A stretch of DNA of 25,560 nt from an uncultured Aliiroseovarius sp. (GTDB lineage: Bacteria > Pseudomonadota > Alphaproteobacteria > Rhodobacterales > Rhodobacteraceae): the NCBI GenBank assembly GCA_938023895.1, contig CALJDH010000061.1, positions 1 through 25,560 of the forward strand, read 5' to 3'. The translations under genes and the position numbers were made by a program. How positions within the stretch are numbered: the first letter of the stretch is position 1; every line of letters starts with the position of its first letter. Of this stretch, positions 16,305 through 25,226 are shown piece after piece. The notes beneath the pieces were generated by a model. That model saw only the letters and a program-made list of their open reading frames with translations. It did no database searches and was not told the DNA's origin.

Positions 16305-19300
16305 TGAATTCCTCGTTCTCTTTCTCCGCGGGAGTTGGGCGGCGCATTGAACTGGGCCGCCGGCCGAAGACACACCACCTCACCGTTGACCAGGGAAAGC
16401 AGCAACCGTCCGCCGGCGGCGCTCATGCCATCGAATACGGGACAAGCGGGTAGATCATGCTCGGCCAGCAACCGACCGGTTGTGCCATGGTGGACCAACA
16501 GTTTGCCAGGGCCGACGTAACTGGTGGCCTTGTCCCACTCGGCCCGGGTCTTCCCCTCGACGATTCCGGCGGCGAAAAGCAGTTCTCCGCCGGCCCCGTC
16601 GGGCGCGGCGAGCATCGCCCGGACGATAATGGGAACGTTCTCACTCCACAGCGGGGCAGCAGTGCGCACCAACGCGGCGGCATTGGGGGATGTACCCAGC
16701 CGCTTCCGCATTTCCGGTGTTGTCTGATCGCCAGTAGTGTTGCCGTGATCGTAACTGTCAGCCACCAACCGGTTGCCGCTGCCTGGCTTGTGGGTAGGAT
16801 ACCAACCGCCCTCGAAATGCTTGGCCGCGTAGGCACGATTTTCGCCAAGGACTACAAGATTTCCGGCCCGCGCAGCGTAGCCCGTCCCGGTGCTGTAGCC
16901 GGGCCAACTGTCGTCGTGGACCCAGAACGAGCGGTGGAACATCGTGTCGTCCAGCAGGCCGAAATTAGCCATCAAGTGCTGCCCGCCCATGGGGGTCAGA
17001 CCAGTCCAGTGAGTGCGCCGCAGTGGCACCGGCTCCAGCGACGACGTGAACTTGTTTTTCATCATGTACAAGTAGGTCCCGTCGCTCACCAGCAAGTCGG
17101 CCCGCGCGCCTTGCATGTCGTAGCCGGTCGCGTGCTGGTCCCGAATGCGCTTGAGAATAGTGTCGCGGTATGAGGTTTCCTCGGCTTTCTTAAGATCATT
17201 TTCGGTGATGACTGCTTCGCGGACGGCGTCACGGTCCTGCCAGGGGCCCTCGAGTCGGTAGTAGTGGCGGACGATGCCGGTTGCCGCGTCGAGCGCATAC
17301 AGGTGCAGGCCGCCGTCGAGGTAGCTATTCCTCCCAGCCACGGCGTAGATTCGTCCTTGGTGGTACAGCACGCTCGACGCGACAGGCCACAGGTTTTCGA
17401 GCCGGTCGCCACTGAGCGTGAGGCGCTCGAGCGGCGCGGCCCGGAACCGCCATGCCAACTCGCCGTCTGCGGCGCGCAGGCAATAGACATGCCCATCGCG
17501 GCAGCCGATAAACAGGCGGTTGCCCACCACCGTGGGCGGACCGTCCAGCGCCGCTGGAAAAGCTCGTCGCCATTTGACAGCCCCGTCGGTGGTATCAAGA
17601 CAGAAAAGCTCGTAGCTGTCTTTGCGCACCAAATAGGCGCCACGGTGGTCGATCGTGGCCTGAGTCAGCTCCCCGCCAATCCGTTTGGTCCAGAGGGGTT
17701 GAACTTCGGCCGCCAATTTGCAGTCGGCGCGGCCGCTGCGCTGCGCATCGTGGCGATACATCGGCCAACCGTCGTGCTGCCCGGGGGGCGCTGCCACCGG
17801 CTCGGCGGAGTACGCCGGCCCTTGAAGCAGCCGCTGGGAATCCATGGGAGGAGGCGCCTGGTCGAGCTGCGCAGGCAGCTCGGCTGCCAGTGCCATCAGG
17901 CCGTTGACGCGCACCCCGACATAACATGAGCAGGGATCAGGAGTGATATATGTAAGTCCGTTGGCCGGCATCAGCCCGTAGGAGCATGCACCGCGTATCC
18001 AATCGTTGACCATGTGGTGGTCGTCCCGCAAATCCACGAACTCCGCGCCGCGATGGGGGAGGATCAAGAACCGCTCGGTCGCTTTTCCGGCGAAACAGCG
18101 GATGTGGTGCCCCCGGGCGAGCATCTGCCCAACATTAGGCACTGGGGCGTTGCTGCCGTCGGCCAGCCGGACCGTGCTCCAGTTCCAAAGCACATCGTTG
18201 TAAACGACACCCCCAATGACGCGCCGACCGGTTGGGAAAGCGAAACCTCCGGTCTCTCCCATGCGCGGATTCTGCCACAGCACCTTGCCGTCGGCCAAAT
18301 CGAGGCACACGCCGCCGCCGGTGGCGCTGCTGGTCCACAGCACTTTGCCGTCGGCGATGAGCAGGTTGCCCAACAGGTTTCGAACGCCGAACCGCCGGCG
18401 GGCAACCACTGGGGCCTCGTGCCGCCACACCGGCCGGCCCGTGCGGGCGTCGAGCACCACCAGTGCCTCGTAATTGTGGAAGACGACCTTCCCTTCGGCC
18501 ATCGCCAGGCTTTGCGTCGCTACCAGGGGAGCATCGTGCTGCCAGAGGATCCTGCCGGTGGCCGCATCGACGGCTATCACCCGTTCGCGGCCCTGCCGCA
18601 TCAGACTTTCGAGCAGCCTGGCGTTCAACTCCGCGCGCACCTCCTCGTGCGCCAGCCCCTGGTCGCGCATCTGCTGCTCGGTCTTTTGACGCTGTTCGAG
18701 CGTGAGTCGCGGATCGGGCATTGGGATTTCCGTCCGCACGCGGCAGATTACCAGATCTCCCTCAGCGACAAGCTCATCGACAATGCCCTCCAGGTCCACA
18801 TCGTGCATCGTTTTGCCCGTGGCAGCGTCGAGAATACTCAGTGGCCCGCGACGGTAACGCAAAGCCACATATACCTTTTGGCCCTGCGCCACCATCCGGC
18901 GGTTAACGCTCAGCGGGCTGCGCCAAACATAATCTGGCACGGCTTGCCCGCTTACATCCTCGAAGTACGGCTGCCCGTAGCCTTCCAGCGGCCTTTTCCA
19001 CAGTATGGCTCCGTTGAATGCATCGCGGGCAACCAGCATCCAACGCTCGGTGGTTCCCCCACGGTCGAACAGATAGGTTCCCTCGTCCAGAAAATAAAAA
19101 AGCCGGCCTCCAGCCGTCACCAGCCCAGTAAAGCTCGCTGCGTAGTTGTGGCTGCGCAGATGTGGCGGTTCGGCCCACCAGCGAAGCGACCTGGGCGGGG
19201 CGACTTCCCGGTCTTTCGATACCGCATTCCCGCTACAGTCGTACAGATAGTGCGTCCACTCGTCGATCGTCTCAGGAACCGGCATGGTTGACACGCCCGA

Positions 19301-19687
19301 GGGACTGATAAGAAGTCCACGCGGAACCAGCACCCGTCGGGCCTCCTCATCGGAAACGATACCCTCTGATGCCACAATCAGGACATTAAGCACACGGTCG
19401 GCAAACGGCAGGCGCCCACCCGACCATACCTCTACGGTAAAGCGTCCCGTCAGTCCCGATTGGTCTACGGCTGACTGCGCGCGAGCGGCTGCCGCCCGCT
19501 CCGGCAGCAGCAACCTGACGTGAAACCGCTCGCCAAGTTTCGCAAGTGCAAGACTATCCGACCCCACCTGGGCTACCAGGCCACCGGTAATGCCGGCCTC
19601 GTGGCTGGCCGCCACCGGCTCGGGGGCCGAAGTCGGCGACGTCGCAAGAAGCCACGATGCCAACACCTTAACAATAGTGATACTCAT
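16301..19687 (-). CDS. PQQ-like beta-propeller protein with methyltransferase-like N-terminal region
   Basis: This 1128-residue exported protein has a short N-terminal hydrophobic segment (about 4-20). Next comes a region (about 30-130) that looks like a degenerate class I methyltransferase Rossmann fold: GGLVAQVGSDS in place of motif I, LPFADRVLNVLIVASE in the motif IV position, and EARRVLVPRGLLI near the end. From about 145 the protein is built of PQQ-type propeller repeats (recurring A-x-D-A-x-x-G-x-x-x-W, such as AVDAATGRILWQHD and CLRAADGELAWRF). A second block begins near WPMYRHDAQRSG, a phrase typical of planctomycete propeller proteins. No CXXCH haem site is seen. Whether it binds PQQ is unknown; a scaffold or substrate-binding role is equally possible. 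AAGGA lies 9 bases before the ATG. The gene overlaps the GH26 gene by four bases. Confidence 0.85.
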   Translation of the reverse strand: MSITIVKVLASWLLATSPTSAPEPVAASHEAGITGGLVAQVGSDSLALAKLGERFHVRLLLPERAAAARAQSAVDQSGLTGRFTVEVWSGGRLPFADRVLNVLIVASEGIVSDEEARRVLVPRGLLISPSGVSTMPVPETIDEWTHYLYDCSGNAVSKDREVAPPRSLRWWAEPPHLRSHNYAASFTGLVTAGGRLFYFLDEGTYLFDRGGTTERWMLVARDAFNGAILWKRPLEGYGQPYFEDVSGQAVPDYVWRSPLSVNRRMVAQGQKVYVALRYRRGPLSILDAATGKTMHDVDLEGIVDELVAEGDLVICRVRTEIPMPDPRLTLEQRQKTEQQMRDQGLAHEEVRAELNARLLESLMRQGRERVIAVDAATGRILWQHDAPLVATQSLAMAEGKVVFHNYEALVVLDARTGRPVWRHEAPVVARRRFGVRNLLGNLLIADGKVLWTSSATGGGVCLDLADGKVLWQNPRMGETGGFAFPTGRRVIGGVVYNDVLWNWSTVRLADGSNAPVPNVGQMLARGHHIRCFAGKATERFLILPHRGAEFVDLRDDHHMVNDWIRGACSYGLMPANGLTYITPDPCSCYVGVRVNGLMALAAELPAQLDQAPPPMDSQRLLQGPAYSAEPVAAPPGQHDGWPMYRHDAQRSGRADCKLAAEVQPLWTKRIGGELTQATIDHRGAYLVRKDSYELFCLDTTDGAVKWRRAFPAALDGPPTVVGNRLFIGCRDGHVYCLRAADGELAWRFRAAPLERLTLSGDRLENLWPVASSVLYHQGRIYAVAGRNSYLDGGLHLYALDAATGIVRHYYRLEGPWQDRDAVREAVITENDLKKAEETSYRDTILKRIRDQHATGYDMQGARADLLVSDGTYLYMMKNKFTSSLEPVPLRRTHWTGLTPMGGQHLMANFGLLDDTMFHRSFWVHDDSWPGYSTGTGYAARAGNLVVLGENRAYAAKHFEGGWYPTHKPGSGNRLVADSYDHGNTTGDQTTPEMRKRLGTSPNAAALVRTAAPLWSENVPIIVRAMLAAPDGAGGELLFAAGIVEGKTRAEWDKATSYVGPGKLLVHHGTTGRLLAEHDLPACPVFDGMSAAGGRLLLSLVNGEVVCLRPAAQFNAPPNSRGERERGIQ

Positions 19688-19755
19688 TGGTCATTGTCCT
19701 TAAGCCGCGAGCACGGCTTGCGACCACTTCCGCCGAAGGCTTGGCGCTGGCCCTG

Positions 19756-20901
19756 CTACTGACGAGGCACTGGGCGCGCGCCCGTGTAGGGGTTTTCGCG
19801 GACAACCTCCCAGACGGTGTCGTCCACGAGTTTCTTTCGCTCGGGGGTGATCTCGATCAGTTCCCCCAGGTCAGGCCAGTGGACGTATCCGGGCTGGGGC
19901 AAGCGATCGTTGCGATAATTGTCCTTGTTGTTGTAGATGGTGGCGTCCAGCTTGCCGGGGTGCTCGCCGAAGATCACCGTGTAACAGGTTGCCGCCAATG
20001 TGTAGCGGGGCAAGCCACACCGCACGTGTCCTCCGTCGGTGTAAAAACGACCGATGTTATCGAGCCCTGGCAATTGGCCTGCCCGGGCCTTCTGATCCAG
20101 CGCCAAAAACACTTCGCCATTGGGAATCAGCCTCAGCCGACCAGTTTTAGCCAATTGAGGGTACTTCGCACGCAACTCCTCCATGAGCTGGGACACATAA
20201 TCCCGGCTATGAGCGTTCTTGCTCATCCAGGGCACCTCCGGGTTCCACTCGTAGCGTCCCAACCAATGGTCTGCGTAGCGGAACGCACGGACCAGCGGGT
20301 CCATTTCCTCCGGCGTGGGCTTCCGCTCCTTTAGTTGCTTTAGGATTTCTTCCCGGGACTTGCCAGCAGCCTGGAGCGATTTCTCTGTCTCTGCCTGAAT
20401 ACGTTTGTTCAATTCGTCCGCCCCGGGGATTCCCGGCCAGGAATTGTAAATGAACACATATACCTCATCGGGATTCTTCGCCGAGGCCAGAAGCAGGTCA
20501 ATGATTTCCGAGGCGCTGGCCAGATCGCTGACATCCCGCGGCTCGTCGAACTGCTGGTTGAGGAACACGCTTTTGCGCACATTGTTTTTTAGGCCCGGAT
20601 GGGTGCCGAAGTGCTGGATGACCACCGCGTTCCACTGGCCGGAGGTAAGGAGCTTCCGGGGATGGCCTTCGGGGTTGCGGCGCATGGCATCCACGTGCAT
20701 CCAGATCTGCCAGCCCGGCCCGAGGGCCGTGTGGACCTTCAGTTGTTTGCCAGCACTGGCTGCCAGTGTGGGATGGAACCACGGCACCGAGTTCTCCAAA
20801 AAGCTGTTACCGAAGTACACCGCCCTCAGTTCCTCAGCCGGCGCCCCCACGGCAACCAGGCACAATATCACGGCAGCGATCCAGTTGATTGGCTTCAGCA
20901 T
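19756..20901 (-). CDS. Secreted SGNH-hydrolase-like protein, single unit
   Basis: This 381-residue protein has a Sec signal (about 1-22). Its domain carries block I YFGNSFLENS (Ser33 as candidate nucleophile), a GPGWQIW segment in the block II place, QHFGTHPG in the block III place, and YTDGGHVRCG with Asp289 and His292 as the D-x-x-H of block V. It ends with TPERKKLVDDTVWEVV. SGNH enzymes include carbohydrate deacetylases, so removal of acetyl or other esters from the polysaccharide fits the context, but activity is inferred. It is a paralogue of each half of the 715-residue protein two genes upstream, aligning from the GNS block to the VDDTxWEV end. Residues about 165-200 are a charged helical insert rich in Lys and Glu. 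The gene follows GH43 by 35 bases. Confidence 0.75.
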   Translation of the reverse strand: MLKPINWIAAVILCLVAVGAPAEELRAVYFGNSFLENSVPWFHPTLAASAGKQLKVHTALGPGWQIWMHVDAMRRNPEGHPRKLLTSGQWNAVVIQHFGTHPGLKNNVRKSVFLNQQFDEPRDVSDLASASEIIDLLLASAKNPDEVYVFIYNSWPGIPGADELNKRIQAETEKSLQAAGKSREEILKQLKERKPTPEEMDPLVRAFRYADHWLGRYEWNPEVPWMSKNAHSRDYVSQLMEELRAKYPQLAKTGRLRLIPNGEVFLALDQKARAGQLPGLDNIGRFYTDGGHVRCGLPRYTLAATCYTVIFGEHPGKLDATIYNNKDNYRNDRLPQPGYVHWPDLGELIEITPERKKLVDDTVWEVVRENPYTGARPVPRQ

Positions 20902-20936
20902 TGTTGGGGTACCTTTTCTCGAGTAAACATGGATCG

Positions 20937-22997
20937 TCAGGACTGCGGCGGAATATAGTCATCGGGCGTCCAATCGGGGTCTACGTCGATCATGAGCCGG
21001 CCATCGATCAGCTCCACTTTCAGCCTTACTACACCCGGCTTGCAGTGGAACGAGCCTAGAATGTCCTCGCCCCATACGACGCCGTACCAGTGGCCATCCA
21101 GACCGCGAAATACTCCCCCATGTCCTCCATGCCGAACGCCCGGCATCCATTCGGACCACGGCCCTTTTGGGCTGTCGGCAACCATATAGTGGAAATCGTA
21201 GCTGTGGGCGCTCTGGGGTATCCAGTGCTGGTTGGCGACGTTACAGCCGGTGGTGAAGAAGACATACTTTCCGAGCATTTTCACCATGTAGCACCCCGAA
21301 TCTTCCCCCCACAGCCCACCACCGGCGCGGTTGACGGTCGGCAGTTTCTCGGCTTTGGAGAAGTCGGGGTTGAGTCGCACCAGGCCGTTGATGCCCCAGT
21401 ACTCGTACACCGTCCCGTCCTCGTCCTCGAAGAAGCCGCTCTGGCAGGCGCCGTCGCGGATCTTCTCGTAGGGCCCCTCGCCCTTGCCGGTCGTGCTGCG
21501 GAGCACGCCGCCGAAGCCGACGTTGGCCTTCGGGTCCGGCAGGTTCTTCGGTGCATAGGCGTTGTAGGTGATGAAGAACGTCTTTTGTCTGGGCAAGTAG
21601 TGGATCTCACAATCCATGTAATAGTTGTTCCAATCGCCGAGCTGGTCGGTGCGATACTTCCGGCGCGCCTCGGGCACGTCGGTTTCGTCGTCGAAGGTGC
21701 GCACCACGATTTCCTCCCAATTCTTCAAATCCCTTGAACGAAAGATGGTGAGTTTGCCCTTGTAGGCTTCGCCGTAAACGGAACCCGTGAAATAGAAGAA
21801 TCCGTCGGGCGCTTGGATCATGTTCATGTCGCGGATGTTCATGCCAGGTTTGTCGACAATCGGGCGCAGCTTGTGCCAGGGTCCGCGCTCGGTGAAGACC
21901 TTTTCGGGATTGGCCCTGAGCACGGGATTGTTCGGTCGCCACATCAGGTAACGGAACCGGTCCATCCACTCCAGCGGCACGACTGCCGCCCGGTCGCGCA
22001 GCGCAGCGAAGCGGTCCCGTCCGCAAAAAGTGGCATACCAGTTGCCCTTGCTGTCCTGAAACACCGTGCTCTGGCCGCCGTGGGGAACCATCATCTCGCG
22101 CTTCGAGTAAGGTCCGAAAAGGCTCTCAGAGGTAGCTACCAGGGTGTCCTCGGTGTGGATGCCCAGGCGCGGAATGGTATCGGCCACGGCGAGATGGTAT
22201 TTTCCCTTGGTTTTCCAGAGGAAAGGGCCTCTACTACCGACCAACACGTCGCCACTGAGCGGCACGCGCGGCTGGCAGGTGAGCAGGCGCGGTGACTCGG
22301 CCAGACCTGTCAGATCGTCCTTCATCTTTGCGATCCAGGCCGGGCTCCAAAGCCAGTAGATGGTGCCATCGTCGTCTTGGAACAGGCTGGGGTCCCCACC
22401 AATGGCCGTGATGTAGCCGAGGCCGCTGGCGCTGCGACCCCACGGCTCGTAGGGACCTTCCGCCTTGCCGCTCTTGCTGCGGAGCAGGCCCGTTCCCTGG
22501 CCATTGACCGAGAAGGCAATCCAAAACGTGTCCTTCAGGTAGTGGATTTCCGGGGCCGTGACGCCGAGGTTGTGCCGCGGTGCGTCGGCCTGACCGGCGA
22601 GTGCTCTGGGGCCGGTGGCCCATCTATCGTTCCATCCCGCCTTAGCCAGGTCGAAGGCCACGCAAAGCTCGGTCCACGTGCGCAAGTCGGGCGACTTCCA
22701 AATGCGGATGGTGGTGCAGTTGTCGAAGTCCGCATTGCCGTCGGCGCCGACCGTCGCCCCCGTGCCCGTGAGGTAATACGTCCCGTCGGGACCGCGGCAG
22801 ATGCTCGGGTCGCGCAACGGAACGTCGAGAATCGGTGCGACTACTTGACGGTCCTCGAGCGGCCGTTGCGCCAGCAGCGGGCCAGACACGTCGGTCGTCT
22901 CCCGACCGTCTTGCTGCCCGACGGTCGGGCGCGGCGCCGCCATGCACAGAACAGATGCACATGCCAGCATCAGGATACGTCGGCTTCGGAAGATCAT
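20937..22997 (-). CDS. Tandem two-propeller GH43-like glycoside hydrolase
   Basis: This exported 686-residue protein has a hydrophobic signal (about 5-21) preceded by RSRR. It contains two five-bladed propeller units of the GH43 type (about 50-345 and 375-660). Unit one has LRDPSICRGPDGTYYLTG (Asp63, base), APEIHY (150) and GGDPSLF (Asp202, pKa modulator). Unit two has IRDMNMIQAPDGFFYFTG (Asp390) and DCEIHY (464). Both end with an H-G-G-x-x-x-V-F segment. The usual EGP acid Glu is not aligned in either unit (see findings). GH43 enzymes act as arabinofuranosidases, xylosidases or galactosidases. An ATG at 23030 overlaps the upstream stop as ATGA and would add 11 residues. The ATG at 22997 has AAGGA 8 bases upstream and a cleaner signal peptide and was preferred; both may be used. 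Confidence 0.85.
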   Translation of the reverse strand: MIFRSRRILMLACASVLCMAAPRPTVGQQDGRETTDVSGPLLAQRPLEDRQVVAPILDVPLRDPSICRGPDGTYYLTGTGATVGADGNADFDNCTTIRIWKSPDLRTWTELCVAFDLAKAGWNDRWATGPRALAGQADAPRHNLGVTAPEIHYLKDTFWIAFSVNGQGTGLLRSKSGKAEGPYEPWGRSASGLGYITAIGGDPSLFQDDDGTIYWLWSPAWIAKMKDDLTGLAESPRLLTCQPRVPLSGDVLVGSRGPFLWKTKGKYHLAVADTIPRLGIHTEDTLVATSESLFGPYSKREMMVPHGGQSTVFQDSKGNWYATFCGRDRFAALRDRAAVVPLEWMDRFRYLMWRPNNPVLRANPEKVFTERGPWHKLRPIVDKPGMNIRDMNMIQAPDGFFYFTGSVYGEAYKGKLTIFRSRDLKNWEEIVVRTFDDETDVPEARRKYRTDQLGDWNNYYMDCEIHYLPRQKTFFITYNAYAPKNLPDPKANVGFGGVLRSTTGKGEGPYEKIRDGACQSGFFEDEDGTVYEYWGINGLVRLNPDFSKAEKLPTVNRAGGGLWGEDSGCYMVKMLGKYVFFTTGCNVANQHWIPQSAHSYDFHYMVADSPKGPWSEWMPGVRHGGHGGVFRGLDGHWYGVVWGEDILGSFHCKPGVVRLKVELIDGRLMIDVDPDWTPDDYIPPQS

Positions 22998-23026
22998 GGG
23001 TCGTGTCCTTAGGAGAGTTCTTACCG

Positions 23027-25174
23027 TCATCGCGCCAACCGAGGGCCGATGAGTTCCCAGATCGTATCATCGACGAGTCGCTTTCCTTCCGGCGTGATGG
23101 GCAAGTGTGGGCCGTTGTCGTAATCGTCGTCTCGGACGACGACATTGGCCTTGCCGACGCCTCGTTTTTTGTTTGGGTCCATTGCATCGGGCGGATAGGC
23201 CTTCGGGTCGTTGAAGTATGCGGCGTCGAGTTTGGCGGGGGGCGATCGGTGCAACACGGCATGGCGCAGTGCGGCCAGGGCGTAACGCGGCAGGCCGGTG
23301 CGTAGGAGAAGGTCGTCCTTGTAGAACTGGCCGACCCCCGTGATGCCCGGCAGCGCGCCCGCCTTCAGCTTGGCATCCAGCGCCGCCAACAGTTCACCGG
23401 CGGGAATAGCTCGGAATCGCCCAGCGATCTCCGGGTCGGCTTTCGCGAGTTTCTCGCAAAACAGTTTCATTCCGGCAGCCGTGCCTTCGATCGGCTGGGG
23501 GGCGTTCCAGGCAGCGGTATAGTCGAATTGCTTGCGCAGGGCCTGCATCTGCTCTTCAGGAAGGAGCTGCCACGGTTCGAGCTTGAGCTTCTTCTTGAGA
23601 GCCGTCGCCTCCGGTATTGCCGGCCAGGCGAAGTAGCCGAAGAAAAACGCATCCTCTCGCTGCCGGCGGAAGCGTCGCGCCAGATAGATGAAAGCCTCAA
23701 CTTCCTCGTCCGTGGGGTTGCCCACCTGGAGGCAAAGCCCCTGATGACGCAACCGAGGTTCGTGGTAAGGCTCATCCATCTCCAAGAAATACTCAGGGAA
23801 GCCATAGGGATGTTTTTGTTCGCGGAAAACCCAGGCCAGCCACTGGCAGGCCCAAGTCTGAGACCACGGGTTCAGATCGAGCGTGGCCAGCCACGCACTG
23901 TGCTTGCCAGCCGTGCGGTCGAGTGCCGCCTGCCAGAAGGGCATGGCCGACCAGGCGGCCAGCCGGCCGTATTCCAACACGCGGACCGGCTCGGGCGCGG
24001 GCACGCTCGCCTCCAATTTCGCCAACGTCTCGGTCGAGCCCTGAGCCGAAAATCGTGTGTACGGATGTGCGTTAACTACTTCCCAAATCGTGTCATTGAT
24101 CACTTTGGCCCGCTCAGGGGTGATTTCCAGCACTTCGCCGCTGTCGTTGTGCTGGTCCTTCCCGTGGCCCCAATCCTTGCCATAGGCGTCCTGGTTGTTG
24201 TAGAGCGTGTAGTCAAGCCCGTGTGGCTTCTCGCCGAAGAGCAAAGTGAAGAACGTGGCTGCGCACGTATAGGCCGGCATGCCGGCGCGGTGGTGGAGCG
24301 TGTCGGTATAGAACTCGCCTAGGTTGAGCACACCCGGTACCAGTCCGGCCCGCATCTTGCGGTCGAGGATGTAATAGATGTCGGCCACGGGGATCATGCG
24401 CAGCCGCCCCTCCGTCCACAGCTTGGGATAGGCCCGGATCAATTCCTCCATCAGACGCTGGTCGTAGTCGCGCGACTGGCCGCCGGCAAGCCACGGCTCC
24501 GCATCGGGATCGTAGCGCCGGAGCCATTGGCGCGGGAAATCGAACGAGCGGCGTACAGGCTCCATCTGGCGATGGTTCAGTTCCTTCTTGGTCCTGCCCA
24601 ACCCAGCCCCAGCGTGTCCGAATGACTCGTTGGCGAGGATCAGACCGGGCCAATCCTGATAGATCAAAATATGACACTTCGGGTTTTTTACCAGCGCAAG
24701 GTCGATCAGGTACTTCGCTGCCGCAATGTCGCCGAAATCGCGCGGGGCATTGTACTTTTTGCCCCACATCGCGTCGCTCACCCGCCGCAAACCCATGCCG
24801 AACGGCTGAAGCACGACCGCGTCCCAATTGCCTGTCAAGAACTGCCAGGCATGATAGGGCGTCTTGGGGGCGAGCTGTGTATTGCGTGCAAAATCATCGG
24901 GCTTCTCAATCCCGCCGTCCAATTGAAACTGATCGCGGTACTGCCATAGTTGGCCCCCGGCCACGGGCATGCAATCCCAGACCCACTCCTTCCCGGCCGA
25001 TTTCCCCAGCGCTGGGTGCAATTCCGGCGCAGTGGAACCGGTCAAACTGTTGCCGAAATAAAACACCGCTACGCGCTGGGGGCGAGCCGGGAAGCCACCC
25101 TCCGCTCCCGAAGCCAACTCCTTCAAGCCTGCTGTCCACACAAGTACCGCACCAAGCAACGACACCAACTTCAT
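23027..25174 (-). CDS. Secreted double SGNH-hydrolase-like protein, second half degenerate
   Basis: This 715-residue protein has a Sec signal (about 1-23) and two related units. Unit one (about 34-372) has YFGNSLTGS (Ser43), LQPFG, YTDTLHHRAG (Asp291, His294) and TPERAKVINDTIWEVV. Unit two (about 396-715) lacks the GNS block, has YKDDLLLRTG in the block V position (His replaced by Leu623) and ends TPEGKRLVDDTIWELI. So only the first half keeps an apparent SGNH Ser-Asp-His set, and the second half may bind sugar, stabilise the fold or be decaying. The 381-residue paralogue downstream is a single unit with all three residues. AGGAG stands 9 bases before the ATG. The gene overlaps the upstream-start option of the GH43 gene as ATGA. 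Role inferred: esterase acting on the polysaccharide degraded by this cluster. Confidence 0.75.
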   Translation of the reverse strand: MKLVSLLGAVLVWTAGLKELASGAEGGFPARPQRVAVFYFGNSLTGSTAPELHPALGKSAGKEWVWDCMPVAGGQLWQYRDQFQLDGGIEKPDDFARNTQLAPKTPYHAWQFLTGNWDAVVLQPFGMGLRRVSDAMWGKKYNAPRDFGDIAAAKYLIDLALVKNPKCHILIYQDWPGLILANESFGHAGAGLGRTKKELNHRQMEPVRRSFDFPRQWLRRYDPDAEPWLAGGQSRDYDQRLMEELIRAYPKLWTEGRLRMIPVADIYYILDRKMRAGLVPGVLNLGEFYTDTLHHRAGMPAYTCAATFFTLLFGEKPHGLDYTLYNNQDAYGKDWGHGKDQHNDSGEVLEITPERAKVINDTIWEVVNAHPYTRFSAQGSTETLAKLEASVPAPEPVRVLEYGRLAAWSAMPFWQAALDRTAGKHSAWLATLDLNPWSQTWACQWLAWVFREQKHPYGFPEYFLEMDEPYHEPRLRHQGLCLQVGNPTDEEVEAFIYLARRFRRQREDAFFFGYFAWPAIPEATALKKKLKLEPWQLLPEEQMQALRKQFDYTAAWNAPQPIEGTAAGMKLFCEKLAKADPEIAGRFRAIPAGELLAALDAKLKAGALPGITGVGQFYKDDLLLRTGLPRYALAALRHAVLHRSPPAKLDAAYFNDPKAYPPDAMDPNKKRGVGKANVVVRDDDYDNGPHLPITPEGKRLVDDTIWELIGPRLAR

Positions 25175-25226
25175 CGCACAAATCTCCTATTCGAAAGCTG
25201 TGCAACCTCCAACAGGGAACTACTCG

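Noticed and set aside
18014..19291. 425-codon + strand open frame inside the PQQ-propeller gene
   Set aside because: It is antisense to clear propeller repeats and lacks a ribosome site and motifs.
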